Source: Typhlomys cinereus
Taxonomy: Eukaryota; Chordata; Mammalia; Rodentia; Platacanthomyidae
Direction: 5' to 3'
Length of the DNA stretch: 64,000 nucleotides
Assembly: GCA_023101885.1 (NCBI GenBank)
Contig: JALPQD010000631.1
Span: forward strand, 568,001 to 632,000
The notes beneath the pieces were generated by a model. That model saw only the letters and a list, made by a program, of their open reading frames with translations, searched no databases and was not told the origin of the DNA. The position numbers and the translations under genes were made by a program. Below, one piece after another: positions 22,001-33,352 of the stretch (the stretch's first letter is position 1; every line of letters begins with the position of its first letter).

Positions 22001-23640
22001 ATGAGTCTTTCGTTCCCCTCTACCACCCTTCTCCCCTATCAACTCCTCAGCAATGTCTGATGGCCATAAAGGACAGACATCCAGAACCAGGGACTCTTTA
22101 ACTATCCTCCCTCACTTTAAGCTCTCTTCTGTTCTAACCTCTCCTACCTTAAGGCTAAGTTATGGCCACCAGGCCCTCAGCAGCAATGAAGCCATATTAG
22201 TCTCTCCCTCTTGTTGGCTTCTCTTCGCAACGGGCTCATATTGACCTCACGTGTCGTCCTAGAGTCACTCTCAATTTCTCCCCACCCCACACCTCTCCCC
22301 TCGATGCTCTAACCCCAGCATCTGGTTTGCCTCTAGAGCAGGCCTTGTATGGTCTCAATTCATGTAAGAAAGCTGGCAGGGGGAGGGGAGAAGGTGGAAG
22401 GAAAACAACAGGAACACTCTGCTTTACATCTCAAGCTGGCTCTTGAGGGAACTAACCCACCCTTGGAGAGCTCCAGCCATGATCCAGTCACCTCCCACCA
22501 TGATCCAGTCACCCCCCCCCAGCCCTACTGCTGTGAGGAGGAAATAAACTTCAACCACATTCACCCAGAGGACTTACTGTGTGAAGACTGTGACCCACTC
22601 TAATCCTACCACGCAGTCCATTTTTTACACGAACATTTGAACACTGGACAGAGGAACCAAAGTACTGCTGTGTTTGAGAAGTTTTTTGTTTTTTGTTTTA
22701 AAGCATAGTGTCTTTGGAAAGCCTGTCCTGGGGTCACTAGGTAGGCTCTTCAGATTTGTGGGACCATAGAGCTCCATGCTCTGATATACAAATTTTCTTT
22801 TGCTTGACTCAAACTGTTATCTAGTGATGCCTAGTCACACTGAGGAGGGACCCAACATAAAAGAAATTGGACTCTAGTCACCACTCCACTAAACCAGGGC
22901 TTCCAGCAAACATTTCATTTCTCTAAGGGTCTTTGGCACACCTTACAGGGGCTTCTGAACCTGGTGCCACTCTTGGAATAATTGTAATAATAGCACAATC
23001 TTTCACTTTAATTTTAATTAATCTATTCCTGAGTGCTATATTTGGTAGTCAGAGAATTCTGGTTGGCTATACAGCCTGGGCCTTGGACAAGGGGAACAAG
23101 GGAAGGAGGTAGGAGAGCTAACCCTAGCTAACCATGCAAGATCTTCTGGAAAAAAAAAAAAAACCAGTTCCACTTGCTTAATGTACATTAAACCACTGTC
23201 CACACCCATTGGGTATGACCATGCAGAGATCTTTTCAGATAGTAACAAAATGCCAAGGAGCCCGATGCAAGCACCATCACTGTCTCTGCTGCAGGGTGCA
23301 GAAACTGAAGCACAGACCAGGAAGTAAGTTCCTGGAGTTAGCAGGTGGCAGAGCCAGCAGGAGCCTGGGTGACCCACACTCGTGACGATGAGGCTCTACT
23401 ACATGAACACGTTGGTGTCCCTGTAGATTTCCTCCTATCATCAGGTGAGTTGCAAATAAAAACCTGACTCCCTACTGCCCGTATCAATTTTCCTCTCCTC
23501 AATCAGTGTTTCTTCAGAATGTGGAATGGACAATAAATATTTAAGTTCAGAAAAATGTATCAAAACATCTCTGTGTGTCATTAATTCTCTCAACACCATG
23601 GGACAAACAGTAGCAGTCTCTGTGGTGTCATTAGATTTTT
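22001..23640. other. Unassigned intronic sequence
   Basis: About 1.6 kb with no recognised repeat. It contains a short tandem duplication: CCATGATCCAGTCACC at 22477 and 22498. Confidence 0.4.
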
Positions 23641-23644
23641 ATCT

Positions 23645-24030
23645 ACTTTTTCATATATTCATCTGTACGGGGGAGTGCGTACATAAATGTTTGTGTATTT
23701 GCATGTGGGTAGGCACATGTGTATGTGAGTGCAGATGAACACGTGTGCACATGCATGTTCAAGCCTGAGGTTAGTATTGGGATTCATCCTCGATGGCTTT
23801 TCCACCTTATTCTTTTTGAGGCAGAGTCTCTAAATCGAGAGCTCACTGGAAGGGTTATTCGGTGAGCTCGATCACTCTGGGGATTCCCAGTCTATACTTT
23901 CCAGGACTTGATCCACACAAGTAGGCTGCTGTGTCCATTCTGCATTTTAAATGGTGTCAGAGGATCCAAACTTCAGACCTTTAACTTGCATGGCAAGTCC
24001 TTTAAGCACTGAGCCTTCTTCCCAGACCCT
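23645..24030 (-). mobile_element. ID/B1-type dimeric SINE, antisense
   Basis: CCACCTTATTCTTTTTGAGG, CTTGCATGGCAAGTCCTTTA and AGCACTGAGCCTTCTTCCCAG are the reverse of B4/RSINE-like elements. Confidence 0.65.
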
Positions 24031-24921
24031 TGTCCCTACTTTTTAAAAAATCATCACAAAGAATCCAGTTTGAAAAATCCTACATACAACTTGATCCTCT
24101 GAAATAAAAAATAAATAGTCATCAATAGAGGATGGAAAGGAAGAGAAGGAAGGAAGGTGAGATGCCTCATTTAAGACCAGTGGGTACTCCCACAACAAAG
24201 TATTTCCCTACTTATCTGTCTCTGCTTCATGAAATGTACAGATAATGTGTTATGGCAGGAAATCTGTTCTGAGGACAGCAGGGGGTAATCTGAGCCCATT
24301 GAAACACTATCGTCACTGGTCTCACTGACCCGGGAGTGAGCGCTCACACGAAGCAGGTCTGTTGGCTTCTGTGGAGTGGAGCGAATGGAGCTGCCTTTAT
24401 CTCTACTTCCACAATGATGCCCACCTGAAGGAGGAAGGAGACTCATTTCTAAAGTTACAACAAACATGTTGCCGCATGATTTGACACCCAGCTACTCCAG
24501 TGAAATGACAGAAAGCTGGCAGCCTACGCGTTACCAACTACTCCGTGAGACCTATGCTTGACCAACAAATAAATAGTGGTGCCTCACACCCATGCATCAT
24601 TGTAAATTTCATTAACTGAAAGACTGAGAGGACTAAAGGGAACTGTGTTACTGTTCTAAAGTACATTGTGGGCTAGGAGGTCTTTGGTTCTGTTTTAGAA
24701 ATATTCCATACAATTGCGTGTCACTCATCTAAAGTGATGTCAAGCCCCAGAATTTTGATGCACCAACATGACATACTAAGAAAATTTTACTCCTGGTCTG
24801 TGATGGATCACAGACAAAATGCAGGCATGCTAAAAAATGCTGGGCAGAACTGTCTTTCAGTTATGGGTGGGAGATGCATATGTATGAAAAAATAAATGGA
24901 TTTCATTTTAGACTTGGATCT
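24031..24921. other. Unique intronic sequence with a candidate coding block
   Basis: A 98-codon minus-strand frame covers 24171-24467. A pyrimidine tract ending CTCCTTCCTCCTTCAG abuts 24432 on the minus strand. The frame reads STPQKPTDLLRVSAHS and SETSDDSVSMGSDY. No strong donor follows and I do not recognise the protein, so it is listed as a candidate only. Confidence 0.2.
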
Positions 24922-25355
24922 TGTTGCAGTTACTCTGTGTATTGTCAATAAATTCATGATCAGATGGCCCATAGGGGAACAATGGATTTCATTTTTTCTT
25001 ACAATAGTCTGGTTATAGTTCTTAATCCAGCTTGGCAGAAGAATCCACAGCAACACCAGGGGCCAAGGGACCTGACCAAACTGTATCCATATAGCCACAC
25101 GGACTGCTGAGAGAGAAACAACCTCGCGTGCCAGATCGGCATGTCTGACCAAGTAACACCAAAGGACGTTAACTTCCTAACAAATCCCTCCCATCTTATT
25201 CATCTGCCCCGGGACTAGTCCAACCCACCATGGGCTGGGCTCCCCATCAACTAGACAATCTCCTGCAGACTTGCTTGGGGTGTAACTAAACTACCAATTC
25301 TTTGTAAAGGTGCCCAGAGCTCCGAGCTTTCCACTGTCACATTGACACTAAGACA
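24922..25355 (-). mobile_element. Solo LTR (same family as 748-1648) with perfect target duplication
   Basis: On the minus strand the element ends CTGCAACA at 24922-24929. It carries the family's core text, including the reverse of CCAACCCACCATGGGCTGGG. GATCT flanks both sides (24917-24921 and 25356-25360). It is more diverged than the copy at 16339. Confidence 0.85.
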
Positions 25356-25360
25356 GATCT

Positions 25361-27078
25361 CATGCTCATTACTATCAAGCAAGTATTTCAAAATCTGGGG
25401 TGGGAGCAAAACTGACATTGGAAACACTTCTTGTCATGAGCATCTCAGATAAGAATACACAACTCATAAGCAGGTCATTCAAAAAGATGAACTGGGACCA
25501 ACATGTTCTGTTAAATGCTTAACAACAAGCTCTCATGGGAGATGAAGGAATCTCAAGCCACGTGGTGGAAATATTCCCAGTAGAGTGTAATTCCAATTCG
25601 GTGTGAAGTCACCGAGTACAAGGCAGCGACAAGCACAGTTTTCTCCCCACCCCCACGAGCTGACCCCGAACTCCAAGGAAGACTCGCCATCTGTATTCTG
25701 CATGAGGCAAGAAGAAAACTGAGCAGTATTTTATCGGCACTATAATCTCTGAATATTCAAGACATTGGAGAATTTGATTGTGATGATTAAAAAACAAAGC
25801 ACAGAACTATTGAAACACTTAGATGGTTTTAATTGCGTTTAAAATGCATTTCTTCTTTCTTTAATTGTAAGAGAAACTTACAGCAAAGCTAATAATGATC
25901 TCAGATCTATTCTAGGGTAAGGTGATATAGCTTTTAACAGAACAATCTGTAAGCAGTTAACAAGGTTGTAGAAATAAACTGAGAAGACAAATGGAAGAAT
26001 CCATCTTATTTCCAAGGTAAGAATACATGCTATCTCTTTATTACACTGTAAGGTAGGTAATAAGTAGAACTAGTAAGACATGCCAGATGTCCTTTCACTC
26101 TTGAGCGATACAAGAATGGAGAGAGGAGGTAAAGACGGGAGGAGAGAAGACAAAACTCCCTCTGTCTGCAATAATCAATGGTTTTGTTCTCTCTCTGTCT
26201 TGTTTTTTTTTTTTTTTTCGTTTAACTGTTGCCTGTTGCCTGCCTCTGACTGGATATGCATGTGCATACTGACAAGCCTAAAGAGCGAGACAAAGAAACA
26301 CATCGGACATCATGTCTCGCACCTGTCAACCTCTTCTCCCCTGTGGCCCTGGCAGGGCCTCAGCAATCACAATGGCCTTCATTCATAGACCTGTACCTCA
26401 CTGCTTGGGGGTGGCCAAGACAATGCTGTTCTTTCCATCATGTCTTGCAGGGAGTTCAACTGTTAGTTCATGACGTCTGGTCTTCATGTTAACTCTCCCC
26501 TGTCCACCCAAGAGAAAAATTGCATTTCCCATAAACATGTGCTCTACAAAATCTCAGGTTCCATGGGCTGAGAGATTTGATGAGAAAAGAGGATCATTGC
26601 CCTCCCTACCCCAAGTTTGGGGAATGCTATGTTTAATTTATTTGTTGATCGTTAAGTTTGTCAGTGCTGACAAGATGTTCATGAGATCTCTCAGTGGGAT
26701 AAAAAAAAAAAATGTTTCCCAATCTGTCTCACCAAGACCCCTGGGTAGGAAAGGTCTCTGTTGGTTGGTGCCAGGGCTGGGCAGAGCGTTGTCTGAGGAA
26801 CTCTGATTCTCTGCACAGCTGGTGAACTCACAACCCAAGGGGCACCAAAGCCCCCTTATGTACCGCTTGGTTTCTGCTGCACTGGTGCATGTGAGACCTC
26901 TGTTAAATGTGGACCAGCACTAGCGTTCGTTTGAACGCTTCCTCCCAAACCCATACTGAAATGTAGGGCAGATCTTTAAGAAGTACTTAGGTCTGGATGT
27001 CTCTGCTCTTTTGAGCCGCTTGTTTTTAGAAGGGTGATTTTGCTACGCGCTCAGCAGCCTCTTGCCTTTCCTGGCATA
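25361..27078. other. Unassigned intronic sequence
   Basis: About 1.7 kb with short T and A runs (26203, 26700) and no recognised repeat or exon. Confidence 0.4.

Positions 27079-27129
<51 letters not shown>
27079..27129. repeat. (CT)n microsatellite
   Basis: About 50 bases of CT with CTTT interruptions. Confidence 0.95.
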
Positions 27130-27660
27130 CTGTTTTTGCGCTCACTTGTCCTTCTTCAATGTTAAGAGGCAGCACAAGGCCCTCATCAGATGCCAGGACC
27201 ATGCCCTTCCCAGCCTCAAGAATGACAAGCAATAGAACTATTTTATTTACAGAGTTGCCAGCCCATAGTACTCTGAAGTTTGGTTAGTCCATTATAAAAG
27301 CAGAGGACGGGCTGACAGTCATCAAAGTTTAAGGACGGGCAGGGTTAATATTTACAGCAGATGCGCTTCATTGCTTCTCTTGAAGTGGACTAGATATGCG
27401 CCCTTAGATTTGCGCATCCCAGGCAAAAAATTTCAAAGCACAAAAGACTTTTATAGAACATAGCGTGTAAGACATCTGGTTTGCAGCAAAGCGAAGGGGA
27501 GAAAAACAATGAGATGTTCAAAGAACAGGCAAGGGAGAATGGGTACCAAAGAGAAGCTTCCAGAATGTAGGCAAGACAGGAAGAGAACACACGGACAGCC
27601 AGGTCACTCTCCTGAGACAAAGCGCATGACTGACTCCATGCCACAAAGAAATAAGACTTT
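27130..27660. other. Unassigned intronic sequence
   Basis: Nothing recognised. Confidence 0.4.
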
Positions 27661-27990
27661 AGCGTTGGGAAGACAGCTCAATGGGTAAAGCCCTTGTGTA
27701 CGAAGCATGAAGTCTGAATCCCCATCACCCGTGTAAATGCCTGGCAGGTGTGTCTGCTTGCAATGCAAGCATGCACTTGGGAGGAAGTGACTATGATGCC
27801 AGGAACAAACTGACTGGTTAGCTGGACTCGCCAAATCTGCGAGCTCTCGACTGAAGAGAGCAATCAGACCTCAATGATCAAGGTGGAGAGAGATGAAGGC
27901 AGACATCTGATGTCAGCCTATGACCTCCACACACATACATGTATGCACACCAATACACACTGTAGATAGACATACATACAAGCATGCACA

Positions 27991-28022
<32 letters not shown>
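27661..28022 (+). mobile_element. ID/B1-type dimeric SINE (B4/RSINE-like)
   Basis: GGGAAGACAGCTCAATGGGT, GCATGAAGTCTGAATCCCC, GGTGGAGAGAGATGAAGGCA and TATGACCTCCACACACATAC come before a (CA)n tail and AATAAAAC. Confidence 0.65.
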
Positions 28023-28023
<1 letters not shown>

Positions 28024-28599
28024 AAAACAATAAAACATGGGCTGCTTTACAATACAGACATAAGCTCTTGCATTTGACTTTATAATTTCAAATCAAGAAA
28101 CACAGCAGTCAGGAATTTAACATCAGACAGGTAGCTGAAGACATGTTGTTAGACTGATCACTAGGAGAATGAGTACCAGACAGTTCTTAGGTATATGATT
28201 AAGTCATCCCCAAACAAGTGCCATCAAATGGCAGGTGCAAAAGCAATCATAGCTCAATCCTCACAAGTTCCACAGACCTGGAGTAGTTGGACCTTCCCCA
28301 GAGCCAGCAAGCAATTCAATTTGCAGATCCTATTCCCTAGCAGCAGAAATAGACTATCAAGTGTTCACTTTGAAATATCAAGCACTGTTCCACCCAGCTT
28401 TTCCTACTGTCTTAGAACATTTATTAAAAACCAGCGCAAAGTGAGTCAGCTTCTAAAAGAAAGCTTCACCCTGCCCAAAGTCACGGTGCATGGTAGCTTA
28501 ACTTCACCACATTGGGTAGGCACAGTAATGATGATAATTTTTAAGATACACACAGTATTTTTATGAAGGAGGTATTGCATATGAAAAAGAAGGTGTTGT
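28023..28599. other. Unassigned intronic sequence
   Basis: A 123-codon plus frame at 28195-28566 is unrecognised. Confidence 0.4.
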
Positions 28600-28922
28600 C
28601 TGGGAGGGACGCCTCAGAAAGCAAAGTACTTGCTGTGTAAGCAAGAGGACCTGAGTTCAGATTCCCAGCTCCCACTTTAAAGCTGGGTATGGCAGGATAT
28701 ATCTGTAACCCCAGCACTGGACAGAGGGCAAGAAGACAGGCTGGAACTAGGACCAGCCAGTCTAGATGAAATGAGAACTCCAGGATTAGTGAGAGATTTT
28801 TGTCTCAATGAAGATGAAGAACAGTAAAGGAAATCACCTGATATGGACCTCTAGCCTCTATTCATGCATAGGTGAGCACACCTGTATACACATGCACACA
28901 CACACATATATATATGCATACT

Positions 28923-28955
<33 letters not shown>
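28600..28955 (+). mobile_element. ID/B1-type dimeric SINE (B4/RSINE-like)
   Basis: GGGAGGGACGCCTCAGAAAG, GACCTGAGTTCAGATTCCCA, CTGTAACCCCAGCACTGG and ACCTCTAGCCTCTATTCATG occur in order, followed by a (CA)n tail. Confidence 0.65.
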
Positions 28956-28957
<2 letters not shown>

Positions 28958-28968
28958 GAAGACATTAC

Positions 28969-29058
28969 GCTAGGGATGAAATTCAGCGGTAAGAATATTT
29001 GTCTAGCATACATGAAACCTTGGGTTTCAATCCCAAACATTGAAAACAAATAAAACTA
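28969..29058 (+). mobile_element. ID SINE
   Basis: GCTAGGGATGAAATTCAGCG and GGGTTTCAATCCC are the A-box and B-box regions of a diverged ID element. It ends AAAACAAATAAAAC. Confidence 0.65.
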
Positions 29059-29143
29059 TGCATAATATAATTTATATCTACAATATAAATAAAATTTTGT
29101 ATTTGTATGCATTAACTATGCATTTCTTTCCTTATTTCTGAAG

Positions 29144-29220
29144 TTGGGGCTATAGCTCAGTGCTACAGTGATTACCTAGCTTGTACAAGGCCTTGAGTTT
29201 GATCCCTGGAAAAAATAAAG
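29144..29220 (+). mobile_element. ID SINE
   Basis: TTGGGGCTATAGCTCAGTGC, GCCTTGAGTTTGATCCCTGG and an A-rich tail (AAAAAATAAAG) mark an ID element. Confidence 0.75.
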
Positions 29221-29527
29221 ATGGTGTAGCTAAAGGATGATAGAGAATATCATGTTAGCTGAATATCAAACTATATAATGACTATTCCAAAATGTCACCA
29301 ATTTCTATACTTGATTAGTTAGTTTCTATCTATATTTTCAAAAGAATGTCTTGCTTTGGCATCCTCAGAGACAAAAGAAGTTCATTCTGTAAAGCCCCCC
29401 AAGCTCCCGTGCCTTCTACAGAGTATGGACCACCTTTTCTACCTGCAAGAACACCCAAGCATTGATCGCCTCTCCTCCTGAACAAGGTCTTCCAACCCAG
29501 GCCATTGCTCATGCTCCTGATCTCTGC

Positions 29528-29529
<2 letters not shown>
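29221..29529. other. Unassigned intronic sequence
   Basis: Nothing recognised. Confidence 0.4.

Positions 29530-29585
<56 letters not shown>
29530..29585. repeat. (TC)n microsatellite
   Basis: An uninterrupted TC run of about 56 bases. Confidence 0.95.
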
Positions 29586-29589
<4 letters not shown>

Positions 29590-29984
29590 GCTGCTGCCCA
29601 CACTGGGGATCGTCACAAATACTTGTCTGCGTAGCGGCCTGATATTTCCCGCTGTCTGGAGCTCAAGACACAAGACTGCTCTGCAGATCAAGGAATCTGC
29701 TACATGAGTTTACATCTTGTGAAAATTCACCACAGATGTGTGCCTCTGCATTTGCTCACGCCATTTGTCATGTTAGGAATGCCTTCCCTTGTTATTTATG
29801 TCTAAGCCCATATTCAAAGTCTCGAGATACGAATATTCTAATACTTTTCTACAGTACATATTGTCCCTTCTACACACTGGCAGACCAAATTGCTCTGTCC
29901 CTCCCAGAGCACTTACTGTCTCTCATACATCACATAAGACAGTTCTCAGCATCAGAAGTTCATTTGGGCTTAACTCCTACCGGA
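29586..29984. other. Unassigned intronic sequence
   Basis: Nothing recognised. Confidence 0.4.
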
Positions 29985-30170
29985 TGGCTTGGATAGGAAG
30001 TTCTGTATCCAAAGCTCCTGTGTTGAAAGCCTGTGTTCAGAGGTGGGGCTTTAGGGAAGTGCTCAGATCAAGAGAGTCGGGAGTTGATCAAGAGGTTAAT
30101 CCACTGATGAATTTGATGGCATTATCGGGGGATGATAGAACTGAACCATGAAGCTTAATTAATGGAATTC
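29985..30170 (+). repeat. Old MaLR-type LTR fragment
   Basis: TTGAAAGCCTGTGTTCAGAGG, GGGGCTTTAGGGAAGTGCTC and GAGGTTAATCCACTGATG fit the first half of a MaLR LTR. It abuts the younger LTR at 30179. Confidence 0.5.
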
Positions 30171-30178
30171 AATCACTG

Positions 30179-30523
30179 TGAGTGTGGTTTGAAATGTGTC
30201 CTCCACAGTCTCATGTGTTTAGGAAGGTCATGGCACCTTTAGGGGGTAGAGCCTTGAGGGAGGAAGGCAGTCACAGGGGGTGGGCCTTGAGGTGGATTAA
30301 TCCCACCCTACTTCTGGGAGAGATCTGCTCTTACAGCAGGAATCAGCCTCCAGAATGTATGTGGCTTTGCCTGTCTCCAGCTTCTGCCACTTGCCATGTG
30401 GCTTTTGCCATGAAAGACTATATCTCCCTTCTGGAGCCATAAACTGAGTAAGTCTCCCCTTTTCCCTTAAGCTGCTTGACTTTGTGTGTTCTCTTACAGC
30501 AACAAAAAGCAGTAACCAGTACA
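30179..30523 (+). mobile_element. Solo LTR, MaLR/ERVL-like (same family as 8258-8611)
   Basis: GTGGTTTGAAATGTGTCCTCC, GGTCATGGCACCTTTAGGGG, GCCATGAAAGACTATATCTC and TTCTCTTACAGCAAC align along the LTR at 8258. It ends CCAGTACA. No clean 5-bp duplication was found. Confidence 0.75.
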
Positions 30524-31255
30524 ATATTCGTTCCTTTGGTTCTCCTTCAAGAATCTCAACGGCTTTGTAGTTGCTAACGAACACAACATGCTGGGAGCCG
30601 TACTTAGAGACGAAGCTGACTGCATACATTAGAAAGCAAGCGAAGAGCCAATCCTGAGAAGCTGCAGGAAAGCTTTGCTGGAGTATCACCCGCAATGACC
30701 AGAGAGCCACATGGACTTTACGTGGAGTCCATGTGGCTACAAGCCTGGCCAGCAGCCCACGATCAGAGTTACCTTCGTCTCTCATTTTGACAAGGACATG
30801 GGAGTCACTGCTAGATGAGACATTTCAGACGAAGGCTTTGGAGTCTATTGCTGACTAAAAAGAGAGGAAGAACATAGACGGGCAGAACATGGGTTGTGAG
30901 CACACTTGGATATTCTGGAGTGACTGGCAAGATTCCATTGCCCCCCGCGCTTTCACTGTGGGGAGATGATGTAAAACCATGAAAGCCCAGCTACAAAGAG
31001 GCGCAGCCTCCCGACTTTCCACCTTGTAAGATATGTCTTGATCTTCAACTCCAATGGATGCATAGGATGACCATCCTTGTGCCATCCTTTCACATACAAT
31101 GGCAAAAGTTGTCCATTTGACTGTTTTTGAGAAGAGACATGATGACGAATCCTCTCCTGAGTCTTTTCAGCGCCTAAAAACTACCAGGGTAAACCTGTGC
31201 CCTGGGTTTCCTAAAGTAAGGTAACACCTTTTCAACTTCTTAATAATTAGACTCT
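30524..31255. other. Unassigned intronic sequence
   Basis: Minus-strand open frames here run into LTR sequence and have no support. Confidence 0.4.
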
Positions 31256-31428
31256 GGGGCTGAGGATTAGCTTAGCTGGCAGACCGCTTGCTGGGTATGG
31301 GCAAAGCCCCGACTGAGTTCACACTCCAGCACTACATAAGCCACCTGCGGGTGACACGGTCTATACTCGCAGCACTGGGGAGTGAGTTCAAGGCCAGTTT
31401 GGGATGCAGGAGATCTTGTCACAGAAAA
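31256..31428 (+). mobile_element. ID-B1 dimeric SINE
   Basis: GGGGCTGAGGATTAGCTTAGC is an ID head. GCAGCACTGGGGAGTGAGTT, CAAGGCCAGTTTGGGATGC and an A run form a B1-type right half. Confidence 0.7.
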
Positions 31429-31994
31429 AAAATTCTCTTCACAGGTAAGTTTTGTGAATAATCCCCAATAGACAAAGCCAAGTTTAACTCTCTCACTGGT
31501 TAAACAACAGTTGTGAAGAATACAGGAAAATAAACAGGAACCCCCTTTACCAGCGAGAGAACACTAGATACTTGCTAATGCGAGGCTCCCTATCTTCTGT
31601 GACCCTAAACTCTTGAAGCTAATTATAACTTCTTATATTTTTAGAATGGTGTGGAACTTCTCCAGAAGGCCCAGGGAAGCATCTGCAATCGAACACAAGA
31701 TCCTTTCCAGGTGTTTGAATGGTCACATTAAGTGGAGAAATAAAGATAATGAATGTCCTCAAGTCATTTTGGATCAGGTCAAGATTTTGCTTATAAATAC
31801 ACTACAAAAAGCAGGAAGAAAGAAGAGAGGGAGGGAACGGGGGGAGAAAAAGAGAGGAAAATGTAAAGGAGGTAAAAAGTAGCAAAAACTAAACTTCAAA
31901 GAAAGTTTCCACTTCCTAGCGTTTCCTGGGTTTGTGTTTTGTAATTTTTGTCTTGTTTTCTGGTCTATTTTCTTTTTGTTTCATTTTTTTAATT
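31429..31994. other. Unassigned intronic sequence
   Basis: It contains a G/A-rich stretch at 31810-31875. No gene recognised. Confidence 0.4.
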
Positions 31995-32095
31995 TGTTGA
32001 TTTAGACAATGGTAGTACTAGGAATTGAACCTAAGGACTCATGCATGCTTAGCCAGCACTTTACCACAAAACTGTAACCCCAAGCCCAGGGTATT
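31995..32095 (-). mobile_element. ID SINE, antisense
   Basis: GGAATTGAACCTAAGGACTC, CATGCTTAGCCAGCACTTTA and CTGTAACCCCAAGCCCAGG are reverse-complement ID text. Confidence 0.65.
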
Positions 32096-32184
32096 GTAAC
32101 TGGGCCCAGACAATACCCTAAAAAATAAAAGCAAATGTAGTATTTGGAGTCATACTTATTATAATATATTATACTACTAGATTC

Positions 32185-32295
32185 CAAGCCCTGCGGAGGT
32201 AGAGACAAGTAGATTCCAGGGGCTTGCTGGGTAGCTAGTCTAATTCACTTAGCCAGTTCCAGGTCAACGAGAGACACCCATGTTGACTTCTGGCC

Positions 32296-32347
<52 letters not shown>

Positions 32348-32393
32348 TGCATGCACATACATGTACTTGAACACACACATGCATCAATATGAG

Positions 32394-32428
<35 letters not shown>

Positions 32429-32430
32429 CA
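32185..32430 (+). repeat. SINE right-half fragment with two (CA)n runs
   Basis: GAGAGACACCCATGTTGACTTCTGG is the end of a B4/RSINE-like element. (CA)n runs follow at 32299-32345 and 32395-32426. Confidence 0.5.
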
Positions 32431-32902
32431 AACCTTGGGGACCCTACCAGGAATTAAAAAAAATAGATGCCAGCAGGAAAAAGACCAGGTAATGCAACTC
32501 CTGGAGAACTCCTTCTAAACTTGATGTTGCAGACCAATGATGTAGTTGTTTAAAGTTTGGAAATTTGAGGTTTTAAGTGTCTCAAAAACTAGACAAGGAT
32601 TTCAGGAGGGATCATGGAATGGAAGGTACTACCACTGCAAATTTCTAAAGTCTGCAAGACGGTGGCGCCGCTTCAGGCTTCTACTATAGTCCATAAGTGC
32701 ATTTTACCCTCTGGAATATTTGCCAATTCAACAAATATTTTTATGCAACTGCTGTGCGACAGAGACCACTCAACAGGAAGAGTATGATGGGAAGGCACAG
32801 GGCAAGGAGACAGTGAGGAAGTACGCGATTGTAAATCTTCAAACATTTTAAGTTCCAGAAAAGAAATGCAAACCAGTCTAGGAAGCTCAGAATAAGACTT
32901 CT
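32431..32902. other. Unassigned intronic sequence
   Basis: Nothing recognised. Confidence 0.4.
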
Positions 32903-33352
32903 TGTCATAGTTAGGCACAGGTGTCAACTTGACAGTTGAAGGTTTGAGCTCTGAGCACATTTGTAGAGAATTGGTGGTTGAGTTAAGCCCAGAGCAAACA
33001 TGAAGGAGATTGTCTAGCTGGGGCAGACCCAGCCCATAGTAGGTAGGACTGGACCCTAAAAAGGTGAATAAAATACAGTTGAGGAAGTTGGCATCCTTGT
33101 GTACACTTGGCCAGACATGCTGGTCTGGCAACTAAGGATCGTCCCTCTCTCAGCCATTATGTAGGGATGGTGTGGCCAGTTCCCTCAGCCCTGGTGAGCC
33201 TCTGGTGAGCTCACACCTCGGCCTTGGTGTGAGCTCTCCTGTCAAGCTGGACTGAGAACTGTAACCAGACAATCATAAGACGCAATAAACCCTTTGTTCC
33301 CTTAAACAGTTTGATGGTCATTTAACAGCAACCATGCAGGCAAACTGCAACA
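32903..33352 (+). mobile_element. Near full-length solo LTR (family of 748-1648)
   Basis: It starts TGTCATAGTTAGGCACAGGT and ends CAAACTGCAACA, 450 bases with AATAAACCCTTTG near the 3' end. The flanking 5-mers CTTCT and TTTCT form a target duplication with one mismatch. A partial internal repeat of GCCCTGGTGAGCCTC/GCCTTGGTGTGAGC text occurs near 33190-33230. This copy defines the full LTR length for the family. Confidence 0.88.

Noticed and set aside
30297..30785. 162-codon minus-strand frame
   Set aside because: About half of it is antisense LTR sequence.
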